Below, one piece after another: positions 34,836-43,450 of a stretch of DNA of 64,000 nucleotides (its first letter is position 1; each line of letters starts with the position of its first letter). Location of the stretch: assembly GCF_009604405.1 (NCBI RefSeq), contig NZ_WEGK01000003.1:496001-560000 (forward strand), read 5' to 3'. Origin of the DNA: Nocardia macrotermitis. Its GTDB lineage: Bacteria; Actinomycetota; Actinomycetes; Mycobacteriales; Mycobacteriaceae. The notes beneath the pieces are model-generated. The model saw only the letters and a program-made list of their open reading frames with translations, was not told the origin of the DNA and did not search any database. Position numbers and translations under genes: made by a program.

Positions 34836-35792
34836 ATGAGCGACAGCACTCGAACCCTGCGGGTTCAGCAGAAATCGTGGGAGGCCGAGGGCGTCACCGC
34901 CATCACCCTGGTCGATCCCACCGGAGCGGACCTGCCCGGCTGGGAGCCCGGCGCGCACCTCGCCCTGCGTCTCCCCAACGGCATGGTGCGCGAATACTCG
35001 CTGTGCTCCGATCCGGACGATCGGCGACGCTGGACCGTCGCGGTCCTGCGCAAGCCGGATTCGCGCGGCGGCAGCAGTCACATCCACGACGCGCTGCCGG
35101 TCGGTGCGCTGCTCGAGGTCGACGGCCCGCGCAACGCTTTTGCGCTGGAAGATGCTGCCGCCCAACATATTCTGGTCGCGGGTGGCATCGGGATCACCCC
35201 GATCATCGCCATGGTGCGCCGCCTCGAACAGCAGCAGCGCGCGTGGCATCTGCTCTACACCGGACGTTCCCGCTCGACCATGGCGTTCCTCGACGAGATC
35301 GCGGGGCTGCCCGCCGACCGGGTCACCGTGCACGCCGACGACGAGGCCGACGGCCGCTACCCGGATATCGCGGGACTGCTCGCGGAGCTGCCGCCGACCG
35401 GCCTGGTCTACTGCTGCGGCCCCGAACCCCTGATGGATGCGTGCGGCGCGGCACTGGCCGATCCGAGCCGGTTGCGACTCGAACGCTTCAAAGCGCCCGA
35501 ACCGGTGGCCCGCACGACCCCCGACGACGAGTTCGACGTGGTGATCTCCTCGACCGGACAGCGCGTGCGCGTCGACGCCGCGACCTCGGTCCTGGACGCG
35601 CTGACCGACGCCGGAATCCCGCTGGCCTCCTCGTGCACCGAGGGGATCTGCGGCACCTGCGAGGTCGCGGTCGTCAAGGGCGATCTCGATCATCGCGATT
35701 TCGTGCTCAGCTCCGCCGAGCAGGAGAGCGGGACCACCATGCTGCCGTGCGTATCCCGTTGTCGCTCAGCCGAACTCGTTCTGGATCTGTAG
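34836..35792 (+). CDS. VanB-type oxidoreductase (FMN, NADH, plant-type 2Fe-2S)
   Basis: 318-residue reductase with REYSLCSDP (FMN), GGIGITPIIAM (nucleotide loop), CCGPEPLMDAC (NADH) and SSCTEGICGTCE plus LPCVSR (2Fe-2S ligands). Same length and domain order as the paralogue at 22490. It lies 44 bases upstream of a Rieske oxygenase gene and is its likely electron donor. The start region has weak Shine-Dalgarno features (GGAAGA). Confidence 0.92.
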   Translation: MSDSTRTLRVQQKSWEAEGVTAITLVDPTGADLPGWEPGAHLALRLPNGMVREYSLCSDPDDRRRWTVAVLRKPDSRGGSSHIHDALPVGALLEVDGPRNAFALEDAAAQHILVAGGIGITPIIAMVRRLEQQQRAWHLLYTGRSRSTMAFLDEIAGLPADRVTVHADDEADGRYPDIAGLLAELPPTGLVYCCGPEPLMDACGAALADPSRLRLERFKAPEPVARTTPDDEFDVVISSTGQRVRVDAATSVLDALTDAGIPLASSCTEGICGTCEVAVVKGDLDHRDFVLSSAEQESGTTMLPCVSRCRSAELVLDL

Positions 35793-35836
35793 GACGCCGA
35801 CTTTCGTTCAGCCCCCTCCGACGATAAGGAGCCACC

Positions 35837-37057
35837 GTGCTCAAAACCGCTGACAACGCGCAGATCTCACAGGTCGGGCCCGGCACCCCGATGGGAACCT
35901 ATCTGCGGAAATTCTGGATGCCGGTAGCCCGCAGCGCGGCGGTGCGCGCGGGCGCGGATCCGGTGCGCGCCAAGGCATTGGGTGTGCCGATGGTGATCTA
36001 CCGGCTCGCCGACGGCTCGCTCGGCTGCCTGGACGAGCAGTGCCCGCACCGCCGTGCCTCACTGGCCCTCGGGTTCAACTCCGGCACCAGCCTGACCTGC
36101 ATCTATCACGGCTGGGAGTTCGGCAGCGGCGGTCGCTGCGTCGCGGTGCCGACCGAACCCGAACAGCGGCGGGACCGATTCCGGGAGATTCTGCCGGTCA
36201 ATGCGCATCCGGTGCGGGAAGCGGCCGGAATGATCTGGGTGTATCTGGGCGACGGCGACGAACCACCGTTCCCCGACATGGATTTCATGGGTTTGGACGA
36301 GACGCAGTGTCAGGCCGTGGTCGGGGTGACCCGGTGCGGTTGGGTCCAGTGCCTGGAAGGTCTGGTCGACACCGCGCATCTGGGTCAACTGCACAAGACC
36401 CAGTTCCCCGGCCAGGATCAGGTGGCCTACGAGGCCGCGCCCTCGATCATCGTCCGGGACCGCCCCTACGGCATGCGCATCTACGCGGATCGCCCGCGTC
36501 CGGGCGGCGGCCACTACTACCGGGTCACCGAATACATCGCGCCGTTCTGGTGTTTCGTCCCGCAGAACGACGAGCGCGCGGCCTTCTGCATCGTCCCGAT
36601 CGACGACACCCACTGCATGCAGTGGGTCATCTGGTACAACAAGGAGGACCCGCTCGACCCGACCATGCCGCTGGGCCGCCACGTCGCCCCCCTGACCCGC
36701 AACCCCGACGACTTCACCGCCGACATGCGCGGCAAGGACCGCTGGGGCCAGGACCGCGACACCCTCGGCCGCGACCACTTCTCCGGCCTGAACAACCTGT
36801 TCTTCGAGGACCTCGCGGTCCAGGAGAGCCAGGGCGCGATCATGGACCGCGAGAACGAACACCTCGGCTCCAGCGACGTGGGCGTCGTCCGGCTACGCAA
36901 GATCCTGCGCGACGCCGCGACCAAGGCCGTCGCGGAACCTGCCGTCATCTTCAACCACCCCGGCGAGAACGACCTGAAATCGATCCGCGGCGCCGCCTTC
37001 GAAAGCGAAGGCGACAACCCGGAAGAAGCACTCGCGGTCGCCGGACGCGCGGTGTGA
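35837..37057 (+). CDS. Rieske non-heme iron oxygenase, phthalate-4,5-dioxygenase-type
   Basis: 406-residue aromatic oxygenase. Rieske ligands are Cys69/His71 (CPHRRASLALG) and Cys88/His91 (CIYHGWEF). Iron-site residues lie in CLEGLVDTAHLGQLH, with Asp178, His181 and His186. The length and KFWMPVARSAAV-like N-terminus fit the phthalate 4,5-dioxygenase/phenoxybenzoate group, distinct from the VanA-like enzyme at 21222. A GTG start follows AAGGAG. The stop overlaps a small downstream frame. Confidence 0.9.
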   Translation: MLKTADNAQISQVGPGTPMGTYLRKFWMPVARSAAVRAGADPVRAKALGVPMVIYRLADGSLGCLDEQCPHRRASLALGFNSGTSLTCIYHGWEFGSGGRCVAVPTEPEQRRDRFREILPVNAHPVREAAGMIWVYLGDGDEPPFPDMDFMGLDETQCQAVVGVTRCGWVQCLEGLVDTAHLGQLHKTQFPGQDQVAYEAAPSIIVRDRPYGMRIYADRPRPGGGHYYRVTEYIAPFWCFVPQNDERAAFCIVPIDDTHCMQWVIWYNKEDPLDPTMPLGRHVAPLTRNPDDFTADMRGKDRWGQDRDTLGRDHFSGLNNLFFEDLAVQESQGAIMDRENEHLGSSDVGVVRLRKILRDAATKAVAEPAVIFNHPGENDLKSIRGAAFESEGDNPEEALAVAGRAV

Positions 37058-37281
37058 GATCGGTGATGGGCTCCGAAAACCTCAGTGCCGCGGCAACTTA
37101 CGCCACCGACGTCACGGTCGCGGAATACGATTCGATCCAGCTCCCCGAAATCGGCTGGATCGGAATTCAACAATTCCGCCGAGATCCGCAGGGCGCGTTC
37201 TCCGTATCGGGACTCGACGCCGAGGGCCGCTGGGTAGAGAACATCCCATTGCCACACGGAGTTCGGTTCCGCGTGCGGTGA
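37054..37281 (+). CDS. Small unknown protein coupled to the Rieske oxygenase
   Basis: 75 residues from GTG 37054, which overlaps the oxygenase stop by four bases; ATG 37066 is an alternative giving 71. The sequence contains SIQLPEIGWIGIQQFRRD and SVSGLDAEGRWVENIPLPHG, suggesting a compact beta-rich domain. I do not recognise it. Coupling suggests a role with the oxygenase. The following 281 bases up to 37562 show no convincing gene. Confidence 0.5.
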   Translation: MRSVMGSENLSAAATYATDVTVAEYDSIQLPEIGWIGIQQFRRDPQGAFSVSGLDAEGRWVENIPLPHGVRFRVR

Positions 37282-37562
37282 GCCGATGGCGGCGCATCGT
37301 CTCGCGGTGAGCTTGTCCGGTCCCGAGCGGATTCCGGGTGAGGGAAGTACGACTACGAGGTTGGGCGTGATCTCGTTGCAGGGCTCACCGCCCGGAGGCC
37401 GGTGGATTCGCGCGACCGTATGCCTTCTCGCCTCGGTAGCCGATGCGTCGCTCAGGCTTTCGCCGCTGCCGAAGCAGGAATCGCTGACCCGCACACCGCC
37501 AGTTTCGGGGTCGTCGCCGCAGTGATTGTGGTGGTGTGGATTTCGGCTTGCTGGCACGGTGG

Positions 37563-40019
37563 TCAGTCGTTCTTCACGGGTGTGCGGATGACGGCGGGGG
37601 AGCCGCCGATGATGCCTTCGGACTCGAGTTCGTCGATCTCGGCGGCGGTGAGGCCCAGTGCCGCAAGTACTTCGGTGGTGTGTTGGCCGAGTAGCGGTGC
37701 CGGGGTGCGGTGGTATCGGTCGGGGCCGGCGGAGAAGCGGATGGGGATGGTGCTGTGGCGGGCGGTGTGGGCGATGGGGTGGGGGACCGGTTCGAAGAAG
37801 TCGCGGGTGGTGAGCTGGGGGATTTCGGGCTGGCGGTGGGGTTGCATGACCTTGGCGACGGGAACGCCTGCGTCCCAGAGGATTCGGACGATCTCATCGC
37901 TGTCGCGGGCGGCGCACCACTCGGTGAGGTGGGTGTCGATCGTGTCGTGTTCGCGGCGTCGGCCGGTGGCCGTGGACAGGTCGGGGGATCGGGCCCAGAG
38001 AGGGTCGCCGAGCGCCTTGGTCAGGGACCGCCACTGGTCGTCGGTGGTGACGGCGAGGGCGATCCAGCAGTCCTGGTTGCCGAATTCGTCTGTGCCCGAG
38101 GCTTTGTAGAGGTTCTGGGGGGCGGCTTCGGGGCCGCGGTTGCCGTCGCGCTGTAGCAGAGCGCCGTAGGCGGAGTGTTCGATGACCTGTTCGGCGGCGA
38201 CGTTGAGGGCGGCGTCGACCATGGCGGCCTCGATCAGCATGCCGTTGCCGGTGCGGCGGCGGTGTTCCAGCGCGAGCAACAGGGCGTTGAGGGCATGCAC
38301 ACCGGCGTTGGGGTCGCCGATCGAGTAGGGCTCCAAGGGATTTCGGTCCGGGTGGCCGGTGAGCCAGGTCAGGCCGGAGGTGTCCTCGATGACGTACGCG
38401 AAGGCCGGATTGTCGCGCCACGGCCCGTCCAGCCCGAAGCCGGGCATCCGAACCATGATCGTATCCGGTCGAAGCCGTTGCACCGCAGGGTAATCCAGGC
38501 CGATCTGATCGAGCACCCGCGGCGTGTAGTTCTCCACGATGACATCGCAGGTCGCGGCCAGACGCGAGAGCAGCTCACGCCCACGCTCGGAACGGAAGTC
38601 CAGGGTGATGCTCTTCTTGTTGGTGTTCAGCCCGGAGAAGATCGGCGAGTACTCCCACCATTGTTCCTGTGTCGCAGGCACTCCCGCGATCAGGCGGGTG
38701 CCGTCGGGGCGGCTCGCGGACTCGACGTGGATGACCTCCGCGCCCAGCATGGCCAGATAGTGGGTGCAGCACGGGCCCGCCCAGTAGGTGGTCAGGTCCA
38801 GCACCCGAAGTTCCTGGAACGGAAGGGGATTCAATGCCGCCGCCGGGCGCGTGTCATGCCGTTCGGGACGCGCGGCGCGATATCGAGCGGTGTGCTCACC
38901 CAGCCGGGGCGCGGGCAACGGCTCGCTCAACCAGTTCGGGTCCGGACGATACGGCGGACGCGGCTGCGCGAACCCGTCGCGCGGATTCACCGTGAAACTC
39001 TCCCGGGCGAGGTGATGATCCATCGCGGTGGCATTGGCCCCGTTGACCACCGGCCCGTTCGGAATCCTGAAGGCGGAGGCCAGATCCCGGATCACCTCGG
39101 TCGGCTGCTCGGCCAGCCAGGCGAAGATCTCCGGCGCGTTCTTCCCGGCCCGCTCGGTGATCGACAGGTCGGTGTCCTCGTCGATCCACTCCGGATGCCC
39201 GACCATCGCACACAGATCGAACCACTGCTGCGAGGTGCCGCACCCCAGCGCGACCATCCCGTCGGCGGCACTCGCCACACCCGGCACACTCAACCGCCGC
39301 TGGGTGCGGAACGGCCGGTCCAGGGCCTCGTAGAACGACACCGGAAAATAGGTGAGCCCGAGAATCTGCGTCTCCAGCACGGACAGATCGACCAGCTCGC
39401 CGGTCCCGGATCCCAGCGTGCGTAACCGCGAGGTCATGGTGGCCGCCGAAGCGTATGCCCCCGCGAACCATTCGCCGACGCGCCCGCCGATATACACCGG
39501 GGCCTGTTCGGGCGCACCGCGCCCCAGCCCGACGATCCCCCCAGACCACGCCTGCAACGTGAATTCCGTTGCCGCACGGTCACTCCATGGCCCTTCGAGC
39601 CCGAACGGCGTGATCGCGGTGACCACCAGATGCCGATGCGCACGCCGGATCGCGGACACGCTCAACCGCGGATGTTCGGTCAGCCGCGAACCTCGCGACC
39701 ACACCACGACGTCGGCCGAATCCAGCAGCGTGTCAACCAGATCCAGATCCTCGGTGCGATCCGGATCCGCCAGCACACTTTCTTTACCACCGGCCAGGAA
39801 TCCGAACAGCGCACCGTCGCAACCGCTTTCGATCACGGCACCGGACGCCGACCAGGATCGCAGCGAATCCCCCTCGGGCGCTTCGACCTTGATGACCCGC
39901 GCGCCGCCGTCACGCAACATGCGCGTGCAGTATCCGCCCGCGATCCCACTGGACAGATCGATCACCACGCACCCGCGCAGCGGTGGTTCCGCGGCACGGG
40001 TGGTCTGCCTGGATGACAT
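37563..40019 (-). CDS. Tandem CaiB/BaiF (family III) CoA-transferase
   Basis: 818 residues made of two family III CoA-transferase units: about 1-395 (CVVIDLSSGIAGGYCTRML...) and about 396-810 (RVLDLTTYWAGPCCTHYLAM...). Single units are about 400 residues, so this is a fusion. The second unit has SIGDPNAGVHALNALLLALE, with the catalytic Asp that forms the acyl anhydride. The equivalent stretch of the first reads VYIGGRVGEWFAGAYASAA, with no Asp, so only one active site is likely. It would activate a carboxylic acid as its CoA thioester for the crotonase encoded upstream in the same transcript. Confidence 0.87.
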   Translation of the reverse strand: MSSRQTTRAAEPPLRGCVVIDLSSGIAGGYCTRMLRDGGARVIKVEAPEGDSLRSWSASGAVIESGCDGALFGFLAGGKESVLADPDRTEDLDLVDTLLDSADVVVWSRGSRLTEHPRLSVSAIRRAHRHLVVTAITPFGLEGPWSDRAATEFTLQAWSGGIVGLGRGAPEQAPVYIGGRVGEWFAGAYASAATMTSRLRTLGSGTGELVDLSVLETQILGLTYFPVSFYEALDRPFRTQRRLSVPGVASAADGMVALGCGTSQQWFDLCAMVGHPEWIDEDTDLSITERAGKNAPEIFAWLAEQPTEVIRDLASAFRIPNGPVVNGANATAMDHHLARESFTVNPRDGFAQPRPPYRPDPNWLSEPLPAPRLGEHTARYRAARPERHDTRPAAALNPLPFQELRVLDLTTYWAGPCCTHYLAMLGAEVIHVESASRPDGTRLIAGVPATQEQWWEYSPIFSGLNTNKKSITLDFRSERGRELLSRLAATCDVIVENYTPRVLDQIGLDYPAVQRLRPDTIMVRMPGFGLDGPWRDNPAFAYVIEDTSGLTWLTGHPDRNPLEPYSIGDPNAGVHALNALLLALEHRRRTGNGMLIEAAMVDAALNVAAEQVIEHSAYGALLQRDGNRGPEAAPQNLYKASGTDEFGNQDCWIALAVTTDDQWRSLTKALGDPLWARSPDLSTATGRRREHDTIDTHLTEWCAARDSDEIVRILWDAGVPVAKVMQPHRQPEIPQLTTRDFFEPVPHPIAHTARHSTIPIRFSAGPDRYHRTPAPLLGQHTTEVLAALGLTAAEIDELESEGIIGGSPAVIRTPVKND

Positions 40020-40056
40020 TCTCGCTCACCGACTTTCGCCACGCACCCGGGTGCGG

Positions 40057-41031
40057 CTACACCTTCTTGTTCCGGCCCGACCTGCTCAGCCGGAAGTCCG
40101 GCGGGAACTGCGCGTCGTTGTCCTTCACCGAATTGTTCAGGCCCTTGTCGAAGGCGTCGTCCAGCATGAGCTCGTCGTCATCGGCGCGAATATGCCCGCC
40201 CATCGACTCGAAGAACCCGCTCAGCAGGCTGCCCATGTACTCGCCCTGATGCTGCTTCATCACCTCGAAGAACACCTTCTGCATGAAGACGGTGTCGGTG
40301 GGGCGATTACGCGAGCAGGCCAGCGCGTACTTCTCGGTCTCGGCCTCGAGCTCGTCGCGGGGGACCACCTTGTTCAGGAAATTGCACTCGTACATCTCCT
40401 GCGCGGTGAAGGCGCGTCCGGTGAACACCATCTCCTGAAAACGCCTGAGCCCCATGGTCTGTGCCCACGTCCACATGCGCGGGCCCCACCCGTAGTAGCG
40501 GAAGGAGGGATGCCCGAACAGCGCGTCGTCGGAGGAGATCACCAGATCCGCGTCCGCGGCCTGATAGAAGTGCCAGCCGTAGCAGTAGCCCTTGGTCTCC
40601 ACGATGCTGATCTTCTTGAATTCCTGGAGACTGCGGCAGCCCGCCGAGGCGTTGGCGTACCACTGGCTGATGGTCGCGCCGTGCCGGAAGGAGTCCTGCG
40701 GCGGATAACGCACCTCGTCCTCGCCGATCCGGTACTCGGCCAGCCGCCGCTTCTGCGACGGATCCTTCTGGATGTCCATGAATTCCGGCAGATCCGCGCC
40801 GGTGCCGAAGTCGTCGCCCGCACCCCGCACGACGAGCACCTTCACCTCGTCGTCCACGCTGGCCCGGTGCAGCAGATCCGCGTAACGTAGTCGCGCGGCG
40901 ACGGTGGGCGCGTTGAGCTGATCGGGCCGGTCGAAGGTGATCGTCGCGATCCTGGTCTTCGTGTCCTTCTCGTAGCGGATGATCTCCTCCGCGGAGGGCT
41001 GATCGTTCGAGGGCTGTTCGGATTCGGACAT
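40057..41031 (-). CDS. Enoyl-CoA hydratase/isomerase (crotonase) family protein
   Basis: 324-residue crotonase-fold protein, longer than the usual 260. ITFDRPDQLNAPTVA and VLVVRGAGDDFGTGADLPEF contain the CoA-binding and first oxyanion-hole elements; ETKGYCYGWHFYQAADADLVI follows the second. An insert of about 25 residues lies between them. The C-terminal helix region is also extended. It likely hydrates, isomerises or opens a CoA-activated ring intermediate together with the CoA-transferase encoded 37 bases downstream. Confidence 0.85.
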   Translation of the reverse strand: MSESEQPSNDQPSAEEIIRYEKDTKTRIATITFDRPDQLNAPTVAARLRYADLLHRASVDDEVKVLVVRGAGDDFGTGADLPEFMDIQKDPSQKRRLAEYRIGEDEVRYPPQDSFRHGATISQWYANASAGCRSLQEFKKISIVETKGYCYGWHFYQAADADLVISSDDALFGHPSFRYYGWGPRMWTWAQTMGLRRFQEMVFTGRAFTAQEMYECNFLNKVVPRDELEAETEKYALACSRNRPTDTVFMQKVFFEVMKQHQGEYMGSLLSGFFESMGGHIRADDDELMLDDAFDKGLNNSVKDNDAQFPPDFRLSRSGRNKKV

Positions 41032-41104
41032 GCTCGCCTTCTTCGCTGAAAATAAGTGGGGGACAGCAGATCCGGAGCCTGCGATGTGGCGGGCTCCGGA
41101 CCTC

Positions 41105-42226
41105 TCAGTGCTCCCAGTGGGGTGCGGAGGTGAGCACCTCGCAACCGTCGTCGGTGATCAACACCGCGTCCCGGCCGAACACCGCGCCGACACCGGACTC
41201 CCAGACATAACCGGTGACCGACAGCACCATGCCCGGCTCGAGCAGTTCGGCCTCGGCCGTGGCCCGCAGCTGCGGTGAGACCACGGGTGAATCGAAGCCC
41301 ATGCCCAGACCGCGCGCGACCGGCATCGCGGGCAACGGCTCACCCGCGAGTTCGTAGGCGGCGAGTAACCCCGCGGCCTTCGACCCCGGATGGCAAGCCT
41401 CGAATAGCCTGTCCTGCAATGCATCCCAGCGCCGATACAACTTCCGGGCACCGTCACCGACCGCCCCGACCGGATACGTCCGGCCGACCTCACCGATGTA
41501 CCCGTCGCCGAGCACCCCGGCCGAGAACGCCACCAGATCACCCTCGTGCGCGCGCCGATCCGCGCCCGCGTGCCGCCACGGGTGCTCCTTGGAGGTCACC
41601 CACACCGAATCCTGTGAGGCCGGAGTGCTGATCCCGGCCGCGGTCATCGCCTCGAGCATCGCGCCGATCAGCACCTGTTCGCTACTGCCGGAAGCGAGTT
41701 GGGCCACGGTCGCGGCCAGACCCTCCTCGGCGACCCGCAGCGCGCCGCGCAATACCGCGATCTCCTCGGCGGTCTTGATGCGCCGCGCCGTGCGCATCGC
41801 CAGCTCGCCGTCGACCAGTTCGGCATTCGGGAACGCCAGCGGCAGCAGCTTCGCGAAATTCGGGGAGAGCGCGTCGGTGCCTACCCGCACCGCGGTCGCC
41901 GCACCGGGGATATCCCGAAGTGCCGCAATGGTATTCATCGGATTCCACATCATCCCGTACAGGTGATCGTGCGGAATGTCCTCCGGCACACCCTCGTCCC
42001 AGGTGCTCAGCAGGTGGACCGCGCCGGTCTCCCGCACCACCGTGGCCACCGGTCCGAACGGACGGGTTCCGGCGACCCACAGCTGGGGCGCACCCGCGAC
42101 GTAGCGGGCGTTGGCCTGTCGGCCGAGCACCAGAACGTCCAGATCATGGGCTTTCATCTGTGCCAGTGCGCGATCGCGCCGCCCATGCCGCAGGGCGCGA
42201 TCGTCCGGCATCACCTCAGTGCGCAT
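41105..42226 (-). CDS. M24 (creatinase/aminopeptidase-fold) protein without metal ligands
   Basis: 373-residue pita-bread-fold protein. Where M24 peptidases carry D-D-H-E-E metal ligands it reads AFSAG, GEVGRTYPVG, VARGLGMGFDSPV, LSVTGYVW and FGRDAVLIT, so nearly all ligands are replaced. It is either a metal-free creatinase-like hydrolase or a pseudo-subunit. The start at 42226 overlaps the stop of the intact M24 gene by 11 bases; ATG 42211 is an alternative. The pairing suggests a heteromeric enzyme. Confidence 0.8.
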   Translation of the reverse strand: MRTEVMPDDRALRHGRRDRALAQMKAHDLDVLVLGRQANARYVAGAPQLWVAGTRPFGPVATVVRETGAVHLLSTWDEGVPEDIPHDHLYGMMWNPMNTIAALRDIPGAATAVRVGTDALSPNFAKLLPLAFPNAELVDGELAMRTARRIKTAEEIAVLRGALRVAEEGLAATVAQLASGSSEQVLIGAMLEAMTAAGISTPASQDSVWVTSKEHPWRHAGADRRAHEGDLVAFSAGVLGDGYIGEVGRTYPVGAVGDGARKLYRRWDALQDRLFEACHPGSKAAGLLAAYELAGEPLPAMPVARGLGMGFDSPVVSPQLRATAEAELLEPGMVLSVTGYVWESGVGAVFGRDAVLITDDGCEVLTSAPHWEH

Positions 42227-43448
42227 AGGGCGCGTACGGGTAGTCGGTCAGGGCGATCGAGCCCTCTTCGGTGATCACGATGATCTCCTCGCTTCGGTAG
42301 CCGCCGGTGCCGTCCTCCCAGACGACCGGCTCCAGAACCAGCACCATGTTCGGTTCGAAGATGAAGTTCTCGTCGAACTCCGCGCCCAGATCCGTTCCGA
42401 TCATGGGTGTTTCGGCCGCGCTCACCCCGATCCCGTGACCGAGGTAGAAATGCGGCAGCCAGGGTTTGACCCCATCGTTGGCGGCCGTGGCCGCGCGCGC
42501 CAGATCCGCGGCGCTCGCCCCGGCCTTCGCGACGTCCAGTACCGCGCTCAGGATCTCGTGCCAGCGCTGGAACTGCTTGTGCTGCCGGGCATTCGGCTCC
42601 GCGCCCACGGTCCAGGTGCGGCCGAAATCCGAGCAGTAGCCGCCGTAGGTGATGCTGACATCGGTCCACAGCACATCACCGGCGGCGAGTTCGCGTTCGG
42701 TGGTGAGCAGCGGCAGCGCCAGATCACCGTGCGTGGTCCACACGCCCTCGGCCTTGGTGTCGGGCATGACCTGCCAGATCGCGTCCAGCATGGTCGCGCT
42801 CGCGCCCAGTTCGAAGGCCCGGCGCACGAAACGCGCGGACAGATCGATCTGGCGGCGTCCGGGCGCGAGCGCCGCCTGCACGTCGACCATGGCCTGATCG
42901 GTGATCCGGGCCGCGGTGCGGATGCAGGAGATCTCGTCGGGTGTCTTGATCAGTTTGGCCGGGCCGACGACCAGGGCGGCGTCGGTCGGCGCGGTCCCCG
43001 GGAACAGATCCGAGCGCGCCCGCAGCATCGCCCCGGTGTACTCGTCGATCGCGACGGCCGAACCGGCGGGAATCAGATCCGCGAGAATCTTCGCGAATTC
43101 CGTTACGCCCTCGTCGAATTCGAGGTAGAGCGGGCCGTGCAGGTGATCCGCGGGCAGTTCGGTCTCGGCCGACGCGCCCTCCCGGAACGGCAGGAACAGA
43201 TGCGGCCACGGATCACCCGCGACCACGACCGCGACCGGTCGCTCGACGTGCGACAGGCCCGCGTCGTTGAGCGGCCAGTTGGCCCCGGTGGCGTAGACGA
43301 CATTGCTGTTGTTCAGCAGGACCAGCGCGTCGACACCCTGCTTGGCCATGGACGAGCGCAGCCGCGCGCCGGTCTCGCGGCGCATGCGCGCCCGGTCGGG
43401 TACCTCGGGGATGACGAGTGCCGGCGTGCCGGTGGTGGAGGAGGTCAT
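42216..43448 (-). CDS. M24-family metallohydrolase (Xaa-Pro peptidase-like)
   Basis: 410 residues. N-terminal creatinase domain about 1-160, then the catalytic M24 domain. All five metal ligands are in place: two Asp in LWTDVSITYGGYCSDFGRTW, His in YLGHGIGVSAAETP, Glu in LVLEPVVWEDG and Glu in YRSEEIIVIT. In catabolic clusters such enzymes hydrolyse amide or C-N bonds rather than serve general peptide turnover; that is inference. It starts two bases after the amidohydrolase stop. Confidence 0.87.
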   Translation of the reverse strand: MTSSTTGTPALVIPEVPDRARMRRETGARLRSSMAKQGVDALVLLNNSNVVYATGANWPLNDAGLSHVERPVAVVVAGDPWPHLFLPFREGASAETELPADHLHGPLYLEFDEGVTEFAKILADLIPAGSAVAIDEYTGAMLRARSDLFPGTAPTDAALVVGPAKLIKTPDEISCIRTAARITDQAMVDVQAALAPGRRQIDLSARFVRRAFELGASATMLDAIWQVMPDTKAEGVWTTHGDLALPLLTTERELAAGDVLWTDVSITYGGYCSDFGRTWTVGAEPNARQHKQFQRWHEILSAVLDVAKAGASAADLARAATAANDGVKPWLPHFYLGHGIGVSAAETPMIGTDLGAEFDENFIFEPNMVLVLEPVVWEDGTGGYRSEEIIVITEEGSIALTDYPYAPYAH

Positions 43449-43450
43449 GG

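Noticed and set aside
37286..37525. 79-codon frame after the second Rieske operon
   Set aside because: No RBS or motif, and it does not overlap or couple to the preceding gene convincingly.
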